Source: Legionella parisiensis (GTDB taxonomy: Bacteria > Pseudomonadota > Gammaproteobacteria > Legionellales > Legionellaceae). From it: a DNA stretch of 64,000 nucleotides. The stretch is taken from NCBI RefSeq assembly GCF_001467945.1, contig NZ_LNYQ01000012.1:62001-126000 (forward strand), in the 5' to 3' direction. The position numbers and the translations under genes were made by a program. Below, piece after piece: positions 1-8,630 of this stretch; the stretch's first letter is position 1, and each line of letters starts with the position of its first letter. The notes beneath the pieces were generated by a model, which worked only from the letters and a program-made list of their open reading frames with translations, was not told the origin of the DNA and made no database searches.

Positions 1-1
1 A

Positions 2-100
2 CATGAAGAGTTTATTTCTCGAATGGTTGATAAAGGATATACACGCAAACAAGTACGTTTGCTTTGTGAATGGTATTTGCGAGTTCGTAAGTCACAATAA
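2..100 (+). CDS. prkA: PrkA/YeaG serine protein kinase, C-terminal end only (5' cut by window)
   Basis: An open frame enters from the left edge and stops with TAA at 98-100, leaving 32 residues that include GYTRKQVRLLCEWYLRVRK. This basic helical tail agrees with my recollection of the C-terminus of PrkA (YeaG), the AAA-type serine kinase that precedes yeaH and spoVR in many proteobacteria. The next two genes are exactly those partners, which makes the call fairly safe although no catalytic part is visible. In enterobacteria the trio is linked to stationary phase and nitrogen or acid stress; that role is only inferred here. Confidence 0.75.
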   Translation, partial: HEEFISRMVDKGYTRKQVRLLCEWYLRVRKSQ

Positions 101-109
101 TAAAAAACC

Positions 110-131
110 TTCTCTCACACCTATGAGAGAA
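110..131. terminator. Stem-loop after prkA
   Basis: TTCTCTCA (110-117) and TGAGAGAA (124-131) form a perfect 8-bp stem with a 6-nt loop 10 bases after the prkA stop. There is no T-run on the plus side; a T-run exists only on the minus strand. It may act as an mRNA 3'-end protector or attenuator before yeaH rather than a full terminator. Confidence 0.4.
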
Positions 132-170
132 AGCTAAAGTACTGGTGTAGTTTGGGCGAACGCATAAATC

Positions 171-224
171 GTAGCCCGGGATTTACGGTAATTTTCCTTA
201 GGTTAGGGCTTTTCGCTCAACCTA
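171..224. repeat. Dispersed CCCGGG-type intergenic repeat plus small stem-loop
   Basis: GTAGCCCGGG at 171-180 is one of about ten related words scattered between genes in this window. It is followed by TAGGTT (199-204) and AACCTA (219-224), which can pair around a 14-nt loop just upstream of yeaH. Confidence 0.4.
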
Positions 225-258
225 CAAATAGGTGCAAGTTTTTATGTGGGGCTAAATT

Positions 259-1527
259 ATGTCGCAATTGATTGATAGACGACAAAACGCAGGAAAAAAA
301 AGTACGGTTAATCGCCAACGTTTTCTTCGCCGTTATAAAAATCAGATCAAACGTGCCGTCTCCGATGCTGTTGGCAAGCGAAGTATTACTGAAATTGACC
401 AGGGCGAACAAATCACAATTCCTGCCAAAGACATTTCTGAACCAATGTTTCATCGGGGACAAGGTGGGCACATTGAACGTGTATTACCAGGAAATGATAA
501 TTTTATTGCTGGCGATAGAATAAGAAGACCCAGTGGAGGTTCGGGGAGCGGAGGCGATGGCTCAGATGCCAGTGATAGCGGTGAAGGCGAGGATAATTTT
601 GTTTTCGAACTATCTCGGGAGGAGTTTCTGGATCTGTACTTTGAAGATCTTGAATTACCGGACTTGGTGAAAAAAGAGTTGGCGCGCATTAGTACCTTCA
701 AAACGATAAGAGCGGGCGTAACTACAAGTGGCATTCCTAATAATATCAATGTCCTTCGCTCAATGAAACAAGCAACCGGCCGCCGAGTTGCTTTGGCATC
801 ACCCTACAAAAGGCAATTAAAAGAAGCTGAAGAAGAATTAGAGCAACTGCAAGCTCAACCTGTTCCAGATGCTGAAGTCCTGAAAAATCTGCAAAAAAAG
901 ATTGAGCATCTAAAGAAGAAAATACACACCGTACCGTTTATAGATACCATTGATCTAAGATATAACTTTCGCGTTCGTGTTCCCTCACCTTCGACTCAAG
1001 CAGTTATGTTCTGTGTTATGGATGTATCCGGTTCAATGGATGAGGCAAAAAAAGACATTGCAAAACGCTTTTTTATCTTACTTTATATGTTTCTCACCAA
1101 AAATTATGAAAAAATTGAACTGGTATTTATCCGGCACCATACTTCCGCTAAAGAAGTGAATGAAGAGGAGTTTTTTTACTCGCGCGAAACTGGAGGCACC
1201 GTAGTTTCCAGTGCCCTGGAACTCCTGAGTACCATTATCGAAAGCCGCTATCCACCAGAAGCTTGGAATATCTATGTGGCGCAGGCATCAGACGGGGATA
1301 ACTGGAATGCAGACTCTCCCTATTGTCAGGAGCTGCTTCAAGATAAAATTATGCCTCTGTTACAATATTTTGCTTACATTGAAATTATGCCACGTCATCA
1401 CCAAAGTTTATGGGAAGTATATCAGCTCGTAAAAGAGCGTTACCCTAATTTTGCCATGGAAAATATTGATACAGTGGCGGATATCTATCCCGTATTTCAT
1501 GAGCTATTTAAAAGGAAGACTGCATGA
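259..1527 (+). CDS. yeaH: YeaH/DUF444 family protein with vWA domain
   Basis: 422 residues, close to the 427 of E. coli YeaH. The N-terminal part is basic and includes a Gly/Ser-rich linker (about residues 92-108), followed by a charged helical stretch (185-222). The C-terminal part is a von Willebrand A-like fold with the metal-site motif DVSGS (D255, S257, S259) after a hydrophobic strand. The protein is presumed to act with the kinase PrkA and with SpoVR; its biochemical role is unknown. The stop overlaps the next start as ATGA, so translation of the two genes is probably coupled. Confidence 0.9.
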   Translation: MSQLIDRRQNAGKKSTVNRQRFLRRYKNQIKRAVSDAVGKRSITEIDQGEQITIPAKDISEPMFHRGQGGHIERVLPGNDNFIAGDRIRRPSGGSGSGGDGSDASDSGEGEDNFVFELSREEFLDLYFEDLELPDLVKKELARISTFKTIRAGVTTSGIPNNINVLRSMKQATGRRVALASPYKRQLKEAEEELEQLQAQPVPDAEVLKNLQKKIEHLKKKIHTVPFIDTIDLRYNFRVRVPSPSTQAVMFCVMDVSGSMDEAKKDIAKRFFILLYMFLTKNYEKIELVFIRHHTSAKEVNEEEFFYSRETGGTVVSSALELLSTIIESRYPPEAWNIYVAQASDGDNWNADSPYCQELLQDKIMPLLQYFAYIEIMPRHHQSLWEVYQLVKERYPNFAMENIDTVADIYPVFHELFKRKTA

Positions 1528-3038
1528 AAAAGAAGAAGCCACTATCCACGGGTGCAGAATGGACCTTTGAATTGATTCAAGACTATGATCGTGAAATTGC
1601 ACGCATAGCCAAAGATTTTAAGTTAGATACTTATCCTAATCAAATAGAAGTTATTACTGCAGAGCAAATGATGGATGCTTATGCTTCAGTAGGTATGCCT
1701 ATAGGTTATCATCATTGGTCCTTTGGCAAACATTTTGTCAGTGTTGAAAAAAGTTATAAACGTGGACAAATGGGCTTAGCCTATGAGTTGGTTATTAATT
1801 CAAACCCTTGCATTTCCTATCTCATGGAAGAAAATACCATGGCCATGCAAGCCTTAGTGATTGCTCATGCCTGTTATGGTCATAACTCATTTTTTAAAAA
1901 TAATTATTTATTTAAAATGTGGACTTCTGCCGATGCCATCATTGATTATTTGGTATTTGCAAGAAAATACATCAGTGATTGCGAGCAACGCTATGGCATC
2001 AATGAAGTGGAAGCAGTCTTGGATGCGTGTCATGCCCTCATGAACTATGGAGTGGATCGCTATAAACATCCAACCCCTTTATCCATACAGGAAGAAAAAA
2101 TTCGCCAACAAAACCGCGAAATTTATATGCAATCTCAAGTCAATGAATTATGGCGGACCATTCCTCAAAGCAGACAAGTTACCGAACAAGCTAAGATGAA
2201 ACGTTTCCCGGAAGAACCACAAGAAAATATTTTATATTTTATTGAAAAAAATGCCCCTTTATTAGAGCCTTGGCAGCGCGAAATCGTGCGTATCGTACGC
2301 AAAATGGCTCAATATTTTTATCCCCAAGGCCAAACTAAGGTGATGAATGAAGGATGGGCCTGCTTTTGGCACTATACCCTTTTGCATGCATTATACGACG
2401 AAGGTCTAGTAACTGATGAATTCATGCTGGAAGTCTTGCAAAGCCATACCAATGTCATCATGCAGCCGCCTTATAATAGCCCTTATTATAATGGCATAAA
2501 TCCTTATACCTTGGGATATCATATGATGCAAGACATCAAGCGGATTTGTGAAACTCCTACCGAAGAAGATAAAGCATGGTTTCCTTATTTGGCCAATACA
2601 GATTGGTTAAGCAGTTTAGATAACGCGATGCGTCATTTCAAAGATGAAAGTTTCATTGCCCAATATTTATCCCCTAAATTAATTCGTGATTTAAAATTAT
2701 TTCATATCGTAGACGACGATCGTAGTCCAGAGCTTTACGTCAACGCAATTCATAATGAATCAGGATATCAAAAAATAAGAGAAGCGTTATCAAGGCAATA
2801 CAATCTAGGTTATTTGGAGCCTGATATTCAAATTTATTCTGTTGATTTACAAGGTGATCGCTCAATGACGTTACGGTACACCCAGCAAAATAGAGTACCT
2901 TTGGGGCAAGCTACAGTCGATGTTTTGAAACATCTCTACTTTTTATGGAAATTTCCTATTGTTTTGCAAGCAGTAAATTCCGAAAATGAGAACACCGAAG
3001 AATATCATTGTCCGCCATTAGCTCACGGCCCAAATTAA
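1524..3038 (+). CDS. spoVR: SpoVR family protein (YcgB)
   Basis: 504 residues, full length for the SpoVR/YcgB family (about 510). Typical features are the N-terminal YPNQIEVITAEQMMDAY segment, the histidine-rich Y-H-H-WSFGK region, ACYGHNSFFKNNYLF, and MNEGWACFWHYTLLH near residue 280, all family hallmarks. The gene overlaps yeaH by 4 bases and completes the prkA-yeaH-spoVR operon. In Bacillus SpoVR is needed for spore cortex formation; in proteobacteria the family is a stress-associated cytoplasmic protein of unknown reaction. Identification is secure, function is not. Confidence 0.93.
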   Translation: MKKKKPLSTGAEWTFELIQDYDREIARIAKDFKLDTYPNQIEVITAEQMMDAYASVGMPIGYHHWSFGKHFVSVEKSYKRGQMGLAYELVINSNPCISYLMEENTMAMQALVIAHACYGHNSFFKNNYLFKMWTSADAIIDYLVFARKYISDCEQRYGINEVEAVLDACHALMNYGVDRYKHPTPLSIQEEKIRQQNREIYMQSQVNELWRTIPQSRQVTEQAKMKRFPEEPQENILYFIEKNAPLLEPWQREIVRIVRKMAQYFYPQGQTKVMNEGWACFWHYTLLHALYDEGLVTDEFMLEVLQSHTNVIMQPPYNSPYYNGINPYTLGYHMMQDIKRICETPTEEDKAWFPYLANTDWLSSLDNAMRHFKDESFIAQYLSPKLIRDLKLFHIVDDDRSPELYVNAIHNESGYQKIREALSRQYNLGYLEPDIQIYSVDLQGDRSMTLRYTQQNRVPLGQATVDVLKHLYFLWKFPIVLQAVNSENENTEEYHCPPLAHGPN

Positions 3039-3155
3039 ATCAATTTCTTCCGTTAACTCATATATTTTTTATGCAAGAATTTTTGTGCTAAAAATTCCAG
3101 GTTACAACGTTTTCACCCTTATTCTGCTCCCCAGGTAAGTTTTTACTCGGTTGAG

Positions 3156-3185
3156 TTTGAGCGCAGGTCACGACCTGCGCTCAAA
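3156..3185. terminator. Perfect 14-bp palindrome between convergent genes
   Basis: TTTGAGCGCAGGTC (3156-3169) and GACCTGCGCTCAAA (3172-3185) are exact reverse complements separated by AC. It lies between spoVR (+) and the secreted-protein gene (-) and could end transcription from both sides, although T-runs are short. The left arm TTTGAGCGCAGGT recurs at 55444-55456. A CACCCGGGTG palindrome follows near 3208-3217. Confidence 0.5.
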
Positions 3186-3233
3186 TAGCCGCTCCCTCAT
3201 ACAGCGCACCCGGGTGCATAAGCTCCCTATGCA

Positions 3234-3857
3234 TTATTTTATTGGCTTATCCTTTTCAATAATGGTAGTACTTGCGTACAATTTAACAGCACCTTCTGTA
3301 TAGGGATCCAGGTTAAACACTGTACCAAAAACCTTGGCTGCTGCCTCATTTGTATTGAGATACCAATCACTAATATCGTCAGAGTAATATTGAACAATCA
3401 TAGGCTTAAAGAGTGCATATGCCGTACCAGCCTGCTGTCTTGTACCGAGTCGTGCTTTCACAAAATATTTATTGCCTTTAAGCGCCAGATTTAGTAGTTC
3501 TACTGTTTCTTTGAGGGTACTAGGGGAAATTGCTTCGACTGGAATTGAATCAATTGAGTAAATTTTTACGGTGACAGCAAGATTATCACCAAAATAATGA
3601 ACCCGATTAATAAAAGAGGCTAAAGCACGTGCTTTATCCTCATCACACACCGTAATTTTGATTTCCATTTCCAGTCCATCGCCGGTCAAATCCCCTACAT
3701 GCACGCAAGGATCAGCATTTAGGGTAGCACTCAACTGATTTTTTAATAAATACCAGGGGGGAAGAAGCATCTGATTACCTTCCTGTGCCATTGAAGTGAC
3801 GCTGCTTACCATAAAACAAAAGAATATACCTAGGAATAATCCTGCTTTTTGATTCAT
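3234..3857 (-). CDS. Secreted or periplasmic protein of unknown function
   Basis: 207 residues. A classical signal peptide is visible (MNQKAG, then a hydrophobic core to about residue 20, with likely cleavage after SMA-Q). The mature part has two early cysteines (in ADPCVHVGD and KITVCDED) that could form a disulfide, and alternates strands and helices with no motif I recognise. The GDLTGDG stretch resembles a calcium-loop only superficially. The gene stands alone on the minus strand, downstream of a palindromic repeat. Its position beside an exported aminopeptidase fits an exported accessory protein, but nothing more can be said. Confidence 0.6.
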   Translation of the reverse strand: MNQKAGLFLGIFFCFMVSSVTSMAQEGNQMLLPPWYLLKNQLSATLNADPCVHVGDLTGDGLEMEIKITVCDEDKARALASFINRVHYFGDNLAVTVKIYSIDSIPVEAISPSTLKETVELLNLALKGNKYFVKARLGTRQQAGTAYALFKPMIVQYYSDDISDWYLNTNEAAAKVFGTVFNLDPYTEGAVKLYASTTIIEKDKPIK

Positions 3858-3907
3858 TATGATTTTCCGTATTATTTAAAAAAAGAAAAAATGCCTCCGT
3901 AAGCATA

Positions 3908-4014
3908 GAGTCTGTTTACATTTCTCTCGTTTAAGTCAAATAGGTCTGATTTTCGAGTACCGAGCACAGAAAATCAGGCTACTTGACCAAAATAATAGAA
4001 ATATAAACAGACTC
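3908..4014. repeat. 107-bp palindromic (MITE-like) element, copy 1
   Basis: Ends GAGTCTGTTTACATTTCTCT and ATAGAAATATAAACAGACTC are inverted repeats matching at 17 of 20 positions. Inside, GTCAAATAGGTCTGATTTTC pairs with GAAAATCAGGCTACTTGAC around the spacer GAGTACCGAGCACA. The whole element can fold into one long hairpin. A second copy lies at 57211-57316 with the same centre (TGATTTTCGAGTACCGA). No ORF is inside. Confidence 0.8.
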
Positions 4015-4031
4015 TCAGCGGCATTTTGAAA

Positions 4032-5231
4032 TTACTCTAACGCCATTTCAATGGCAAAGGCCAACGCCAATTTAGAAAAGTTTGTCATGTGTTCCAAGCT
4101 TAGTCTGTCCATAGTATCCTTAGAACTATGAATGTAAGGGTTGTGATCTTCAAAATTAGACTCGCATGGGAATGCCGCTGGAATACCTACTTCATCCCAT
4201 GAAGCATGGTCGCTGCAGCCATAGCCACATTCTGAATACGCAACTGGAACTTGCACATAATTGCTGATTAATTCTGCTACGAAATGACTTAAACTCTCGT
4301 CTGTATAATCGGTAAACACCCACATTGTTGGATCTTTAGGATTCACGCGATAACCCGTCATATCAAACTGAATCGCGGCTTTTACTGGAATCGAGTTATC
4401 CATAAAATGCTCAACAACATACTGAGAGCCTACTAAACCTCGCTCTTCAGCGGCATACCAAATAATATAGATTGGACGTTTAAACGTTGTTTTTGAAGAT
4501 AACAAAATTCGTGCCATTTCCATAACCGATGAGGAACCGCTTCCATCATCCCCAGCACCAGGCATACGTCCATCAAGCGTGTCCATATGTGCTCCAATCA
4601 CTATTGCAGGCGCCTTGATGTCTTTGCCAATGACGGTTACTAACGAAGGTTGCTTATAATAACTACCTGTTTTCACGAAAAAGGTTGCTGTATCAATACG
4701 ACCACTTGCAGCGACCATGTCATCAAAAGTTTTTTTCAACCATTTTGCCGCATCCACACCAGTATCTTTGGTAGCTGAACGATTATGGAATGAAGTAAGT
4801 TTCGTCAAAGTGTTCCAAATATTATCTGGAGTTACATACTGTAATGCTTCATTAACTTCATCTGGGTGTTTCAACTCATATACTGTGCTTTGTGGTTGTG
4901 TTGCTTTAATTGTTTTTTTGTGCAGGACTCTTTCGGCAGATTGCTTTTTCGCTGGCAGCAAAGAACCGAGTATGTGGTGGCTAACATTCACAAAACGGCC
5001 GCAATTTACTTTATCTGCCAGATGACTGAGAGCATCCACATCTGCTGCAGGAATATCAATGATTTTAAATTGTTTATTTTCCGCCAAAACCTCATACGGA
5101 GTAGCAATTTTTGCTGCAAGGCATTGAGGCACTTGCAACTGTTCATGAACAGGGACACTTGTAGCCAAAACATTAGTACTGGCAAGCACCGAGCCCACTG
5201 CGATAGAGGTCATCCATTGATTCAAACGCAT
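4032..5231 (-). CDS. Exported M28-family zinc aminopeptidase (LapA/LapB type)
   Basis: 399 residues with a signal peptide (about 1-23). The catalytic core matches Vibrio-type leucyl aminopeptidase: GAHMD with H215, GAGDDGSGSSS with the bridging aspartate D228/D229, the AAEERGLVGSQ motif with E262/E263, QFDMTGY with D290, CGYGCSDHASWDE, and PYIHSSKDT with H368. All ligands for two zinc ions are therefore present. C335 and C339 probably form the family's disulfide. L. pneumophila secretes two such enzymes, LapA and LapB, through the type II system; which one this matches cannot be decided here. The gene is monocistronic, with the palindromic element immediately downstream. Confidence 0.88.
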   Translation of the reverse strand: MRLNQWMTSIAVGSVLASTNVLATSVPVHEQLQVPQCLAAKIATPYEVLAENKQFKIIDIPAADVDALSHLADKVNCGRFVNVSHHILGSLLPAKKQSAERVLHKKTIKATQPQSTVYELKHPDEVNEALQYVTPDNIWNTLTKLTSFHNRSATKDTGVDAAKWLKKTFDDMVAASGRIDTATFFVKTGSYYKQPSLVTVIGKDIKAPAIVIGAHMDTLDGRMPGAGDDGSGSSSVMEMARILLSSKTTFKRPIYIIWYAAEERGLVGSQYVVEHFMDNSIPVKAAIQFDMTGYRVNPKDPTMWVFTDYTDESLSHFVAELISNYVQVPVAYSECGYGCSDHASWDEVGIPAAFPCESNFEDHNPYIHSSKDTMDRLSLEHMTNFSKLALAFAIEMALE

Positions 5232-5437
5232 TTCTACTCCTATGTTAAATTAAATTCCAAGCATCTTCACATCGTAAAAGTTCACTTTACCTAAATTCTG
5301 CGGTTGGATCTACTGTTTAATTTAAGTTTTATTCAATAAAAAAATAACCACATGACTTTTTTTTGCTCTATTTGCTATTGATAATCATTTTCATTTGCGC
5401 TACAGTTTGAACCCCAATCCATTAGTTGAGCAAATAA

Positions 5438-7372
5438 ATGGCAGCAAATAGAAAAAGATTCAAAAAAATTCCGCGTTATGTTGCTCTGGCGTCACTTACT
5501 ATCGGCGCTAGTTTAATTCTTGGCTTTTTAAGTTTTGGTGGTATGTATGCATTGTATCCTATCTTACCTTTAGCATTTGCTGCTTTTGGCCTCTCCGTAG
5601 CCTATGAGGGCGAAGTTTATTTACAAAATATTAAAGGGGCTTTTAAGAAGCTCTTTAAAAGTAATTTCCTGGAAAATTATCTGGCTAAAGAATATTTGTT
5701 GGAGAATTTTCCTCAAAATACTGATTCTGATGAGTGCCCTCAATTTTTCAAAGATTATGAAGCACAACTTAATCTCCTGAAGGACTTTAATCATAAGCAA
5801 CTTAATAAAGAAAGTAGGAAGCGCAAAAAGCAAATAGAAAAAACGCTGACGGACATGGAAAAATGGTTTGCTTTGCAATTATTTGCAACCCAAAAAAAGC
5901 ACAAGGATGAAGAAGAAGAAAAAAAACTATCCCAATATACAAAATCATTAAGGGACTGGTTGAATGCTCATGGGCAAACAGAGTGGCAAGAACGCTTAGA
6001 AAAACGGCAATCAACTTTTAGTTTTGTTAAAGGGTTCAGCCTGATTGCTGGAATGTTCATGGGGCTTGGTAGTACCTACCTCATTGTGGAAGCATTTAGC
6101 GTAATTCCTTTAATGGCCGCCATTCCCTTTGCTTTTTGGCCAATCCTCATTCTTCCCATGGCAGCAGTTGCTGGAGCTGCTTATGGCATGTTGACCTACA
6201 ATACAATCACCGATCTCATTAACAATGACACCATCAAAAAATGGTACACCAAACTCAAAAATGACTTAAGCCAAGGCATAACAGCCCGTAATGTCTTGAT
6301 GACATTTACTGCTTTATTTTTAGTGGGTTTAGCCCTTGCGCTTACTGTGTGTACTGCAGGTACTTGGTGGACTGTGGCAACCAGTGCTCGTCCTTTATTT
6401 GAATGGATGAAAAAAATACCCAGTTTTGTGATGGGGATCATCAATCCCATCATCACTGGATTATCCGCGATATCGTTTAATATAGAAAACTCTTCTGAGT
6501 CTCTGGAAATGATCTATGAGGCTACAGATCCCAAAACCAATACCACCAACATATTTCAACGCGCCTACAAAGCTATTGCCGATGGGTTCACCCATGTATG
6601 GGATACTGAAAATTGGTTACAGATGGTTAACCCATTCCGTATCCTGTTAAAACTAACGATTACCCCATTACGTCTTTTGCTTTTTTTGGGTCACTTAGTA
6701 AGCGTTGCCCTGACTTCAGATCGCATGCCTGGGGTGCCCCAAATAGTAGCTGCTCTTGTGGCAATCATCAGCGAGGGATTCGAAGATGCGCACTATTTCA
6801 TTGGCTCAGATTCTGCACCAAAAACATTATTGGAAGAACGCTTGAGTTCTGAAGCAGAGCATAGTGAAGATATTCCATCCAAGCTCCTTAAAATAATCGC
6901 TTCGCCTTTATATTTTCTTGCAGCTGCTTGGGATTGCTTGGCCAGTAAAAAGAATTCAGCCCCCATTGATGAAACCACTGTTGCAACCAGAAGACTGACT
7001 TTCAAACAAGCATGGAATAAACAGCTGAGTATACCCGATGAAGAAGATGTAACGTTAGCTAAAGACGCAAAGCGTCCCTCAAAAGAATGGAACGTCGAGC
7101 ATACAGTATCTCTACTTGAAAAGTATGAAAGAAAGCACCTTGATACGGTCTGGTTTGGTGAAGAAATCGCAGATGCTAAAAAAGACGAACTGCAACAATT
7201 AAAAACTAAAGTTAGAGAAACAACTTCTAATGACTCTTTGAATAAGGTACTTACAGAAGCAAAAAATAATTCTGTCTATAATCGACATCGTTTATTTGCC
7301 ATGCAGGATGATGAACCAACTACCACTAAAGAGTTTATTGGGGCATTGCCTGAACGCGTTAATTTAATTTAA
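5438..7372 (+). CDS. Large multi-pass membrane/coiled-coil protein, effector candidate
   Basis: 644 residues, no recognised enzyme domain. Two hydrophobic segments lie at about 14-55. A lysine/glutamate-rich helical region (about 95-185) is likely coiled coil, followed by hydrophobic hairpins near 200-250 and 285-315 and further hydrophobic stretches near 400-430 and 485-500. The C-terminal 150 residues are charged. The tail (QDDEPTTTKEFIGALPERVNLI region) has acidic residues followed by hydrophobic ones, loosely like Dot/Icm signals. The architecture resembles the partial protein at 62478-64000, though no alignment was possible. A weak ribosome site precedes the start. Substrate and role are unknown. 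Confidence 0.6.
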   Translation: MAANRKRFKKIPRYVALASLTIGASLILGFLSFGGMYALYPILPLAFAAFGLSVAYEGEVYLQNIKGAFKKLFKSNFLENYLAKEYLLENFPQNTDSDECPQFFKDYEAQLNLLKDFNHKQLNKESRKRKKQIEKTLTDMEKWFALQLFATQKKHKDEEEEKKLSQYTKSLRDWLNAHGQTEWQERLEKRQSTFSFVKGFSLIAGMFMGLGSTYLIVEAFSVIPLMAAIPFAFWPILILPMAAVAGAAYGMLTYNTITDLINNDTIKKWYTKLKNDLSQGITARNVLMTFTALFLVGLALALTVCTAGTWWTVATSARPLFEWMKKIPSFVMGIINPIITGLSAISFNIENSSESLEMIYEATDPKTNTTNIFQRAYKAIADGFTHVWDTENWLQMVNPFRILLKLTITPLRLLLFLGHLVSVALTSDRMPGVPQIVAALVAIISEGFEDAHYFIGSDSAPKTLLEERLSSEAEHSEDIPSKLLKIIASPLYFLAAAWDCLASKKNSAPIDETTVATRRLTFKQAWNKQLSIPDEEDVTLAKDAKRPSKEWNVEHTVSLLEKYERKHLDTVWFGEEIADAKKDELQQLKTKVRETTSNDSLNKVLTEAKNNSVYNRHRLFAMQDDEPTTTKEFIGALPERVNLI

Positions 7373-7796
7373 TATGCACTTCACAGATAAACGGCGCGCA
7401 CCCCACCATCCCTATTTACCAAGAATGGGGATGGGCATTTCTTAAAAAATTCCATCCTTCAATGTAACATAGAAACCTGAAGGCATGTGGCTTAAAGAGC
7501 CTTTCACATGCCATAAGACATAAAGATAAACTTTCAAGCACTAGGCCAGATATAATACCAATTAATTTCAATAATTCGCTTGTACCCATAAATTTTCATT
7601 TTATGATTCGAGTCGATAATGACTCTATATTTTGAACAAAACATTTTTGCAGGTAAACTTGATAAAATTTTCTCTATAGATGTTTTAACTATAAGAGCTC
7701 ATTGTGCTACCAGATTATTAGCACCTAAAATTTTTTTATAAACCGTTGCAATATGATTATAGAGATATTAAACCGATATATATTCTGGGGGGATAA
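7373..7796. other. 424-bp gap with stem-loops, otherwise no gene seen
   Basis: Besides the terminator-like stem at 7406-7434, GGCATGTG (7482-7489) and CACATGCC (7505-7512) form a second hairpin. The remainder is AT-rich with several stops in every frame and leads into the TTG-started deacetylase, whose promoter is probably here. Confidence 0.5.
7406..7434 (+). terminator. Stem-loop after the 644-aa membrane protein gene
   Basis: CCATCCCTATT pairs with AATGGGGATGG (one T-G pair) around a 7-nt loop; CATTTCTTAAAA follows. It is the likely transcription end of the gene stopping at 7372. Confidence 0.55.
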
Positions 7797-8522
7797 TTGA
7801 AAAAAATTCTGATCCATGCTGTAGCTTTATTTTTTCTCTTTATTAATATCTGCAGTGCGCAACAACGAGAAGTTGCGATTACGATTGATGACTTACCTCT
7901 TGTTGAGCTTCCCTATGAAATGTTTGAAAATATCGTTCATAGCTTCGTGAAACATCAAGTTCCTGCAATGGGTTTTGTTATTGGCGGCCGAGTCAATAAT
8001 GAAACCTTAAAGCAACTTCTGTTATTTAAGCAACACGAATTGGAGTTAGGAAACCATACTTATTCCCATGTGAATTTAAAACGTGTTTCTTGTAAAGAAT
8101 ACATTAATGATATTATTAAAGCGGATACAATTCTTGCGCCGTTTATGTCACAGCCAAAATATTTTCGTTACCCTTATCTGGCTGAAGGAACTTTATGGCG
8201 AAAAAGCATTGTTCACCATTATTTACATAATAATAACTATATTGTCGCTCCAGTCACCATTGATAGTAGGGATTTTGAATTTAATATAGAATTAATAAAG
8301 CAACTTGGACAGAATCCAAGTGCACCAATAACTGATTTAAAAAAGCGTTATCTTGAATATGTTTGGCAACGCACATTAACTGCTGAAAAAAACACCCCTG
8401 GAAAACAAATCTTGCTTTTGCATGTCAATTTGCTGAATGTTTACTTTTTAGATGATTTGCTGAGCATGTTTGTAGAACATGGCTATCACTTTATTTCACT
8501 TAGTGATGCATTAAAATCGTAA
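7797..8522 (+). CDS. Exported polysaccharide deacetylase (NodB fold)
   Basis: 241 residues starting at a TTG codon: a strong GGGGGG ribosome site (7787-7792) sits 4 bases upstream and the signal peptide (MKKIL... to about residue 21, ending CSAQQ) begins right there. NodB motifs are present: TIDDLP (D31, D32), GNHTYSHVN (H87 and H91, metal ligands), and RYPYLAEGT. The family removes N- or O-acetyl groups from chitin-like glycans, peptidoglycan or xylan in a metal-dependent way. The substrate is not predictable. Export suggests action in the periplasm or outside the cell. Confidence 0.85.
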   Translation: MKKILIHAVALFFLFINICSAQQREVAITIDDLPLVELPYEMFENIVHSFVKHQVPAMGFVIGGRVNNETLKQLLLFKQHELELGNHTYSHVNLKRVSCKEYINDIIKADTILAPFMSQPKYFRYPYLAEGTLWRKSIVHHYLHNNNYIVAPVTIDSRDFEFNIELIKQLGQNPSAPITDLKKRYLEYVWQRTLTAEKNTPGKQILLLHVNLLNVYFLDDLLSMFVEHGYHFISLSDALKS

Positions 8523-8543
8523 TAAAGGTCTAATGAAATTTGT

Positions 8544-8576
8544 CGCCCAGGTAAAACAAAATAGAACCCCGGGTTC
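8544..8576. repeat. Dispersed CCCAGGT/CCCGGGT repeat copy
   Basis: CGCCCAGGTAAA followed by ACCCCGGGTTC lies between convergent genes (deacetylase and recN). It belongs to the same word family seen near 47440, 49960 and 52110. Confidence 0.4.
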
Positions 8577-8630
8577 GGCTCTACAAGCCTTAACCCTTGC
8601 TACAATTTTTAAAAAAATAGATGGATGTAT

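Noticed and set aside
4717..5294. Plus-strand frames opposite the aminopeptidase
   Set aside because: Antisense shadows; the minus-strand frame carries all catalytic motifs and a signal peptide.
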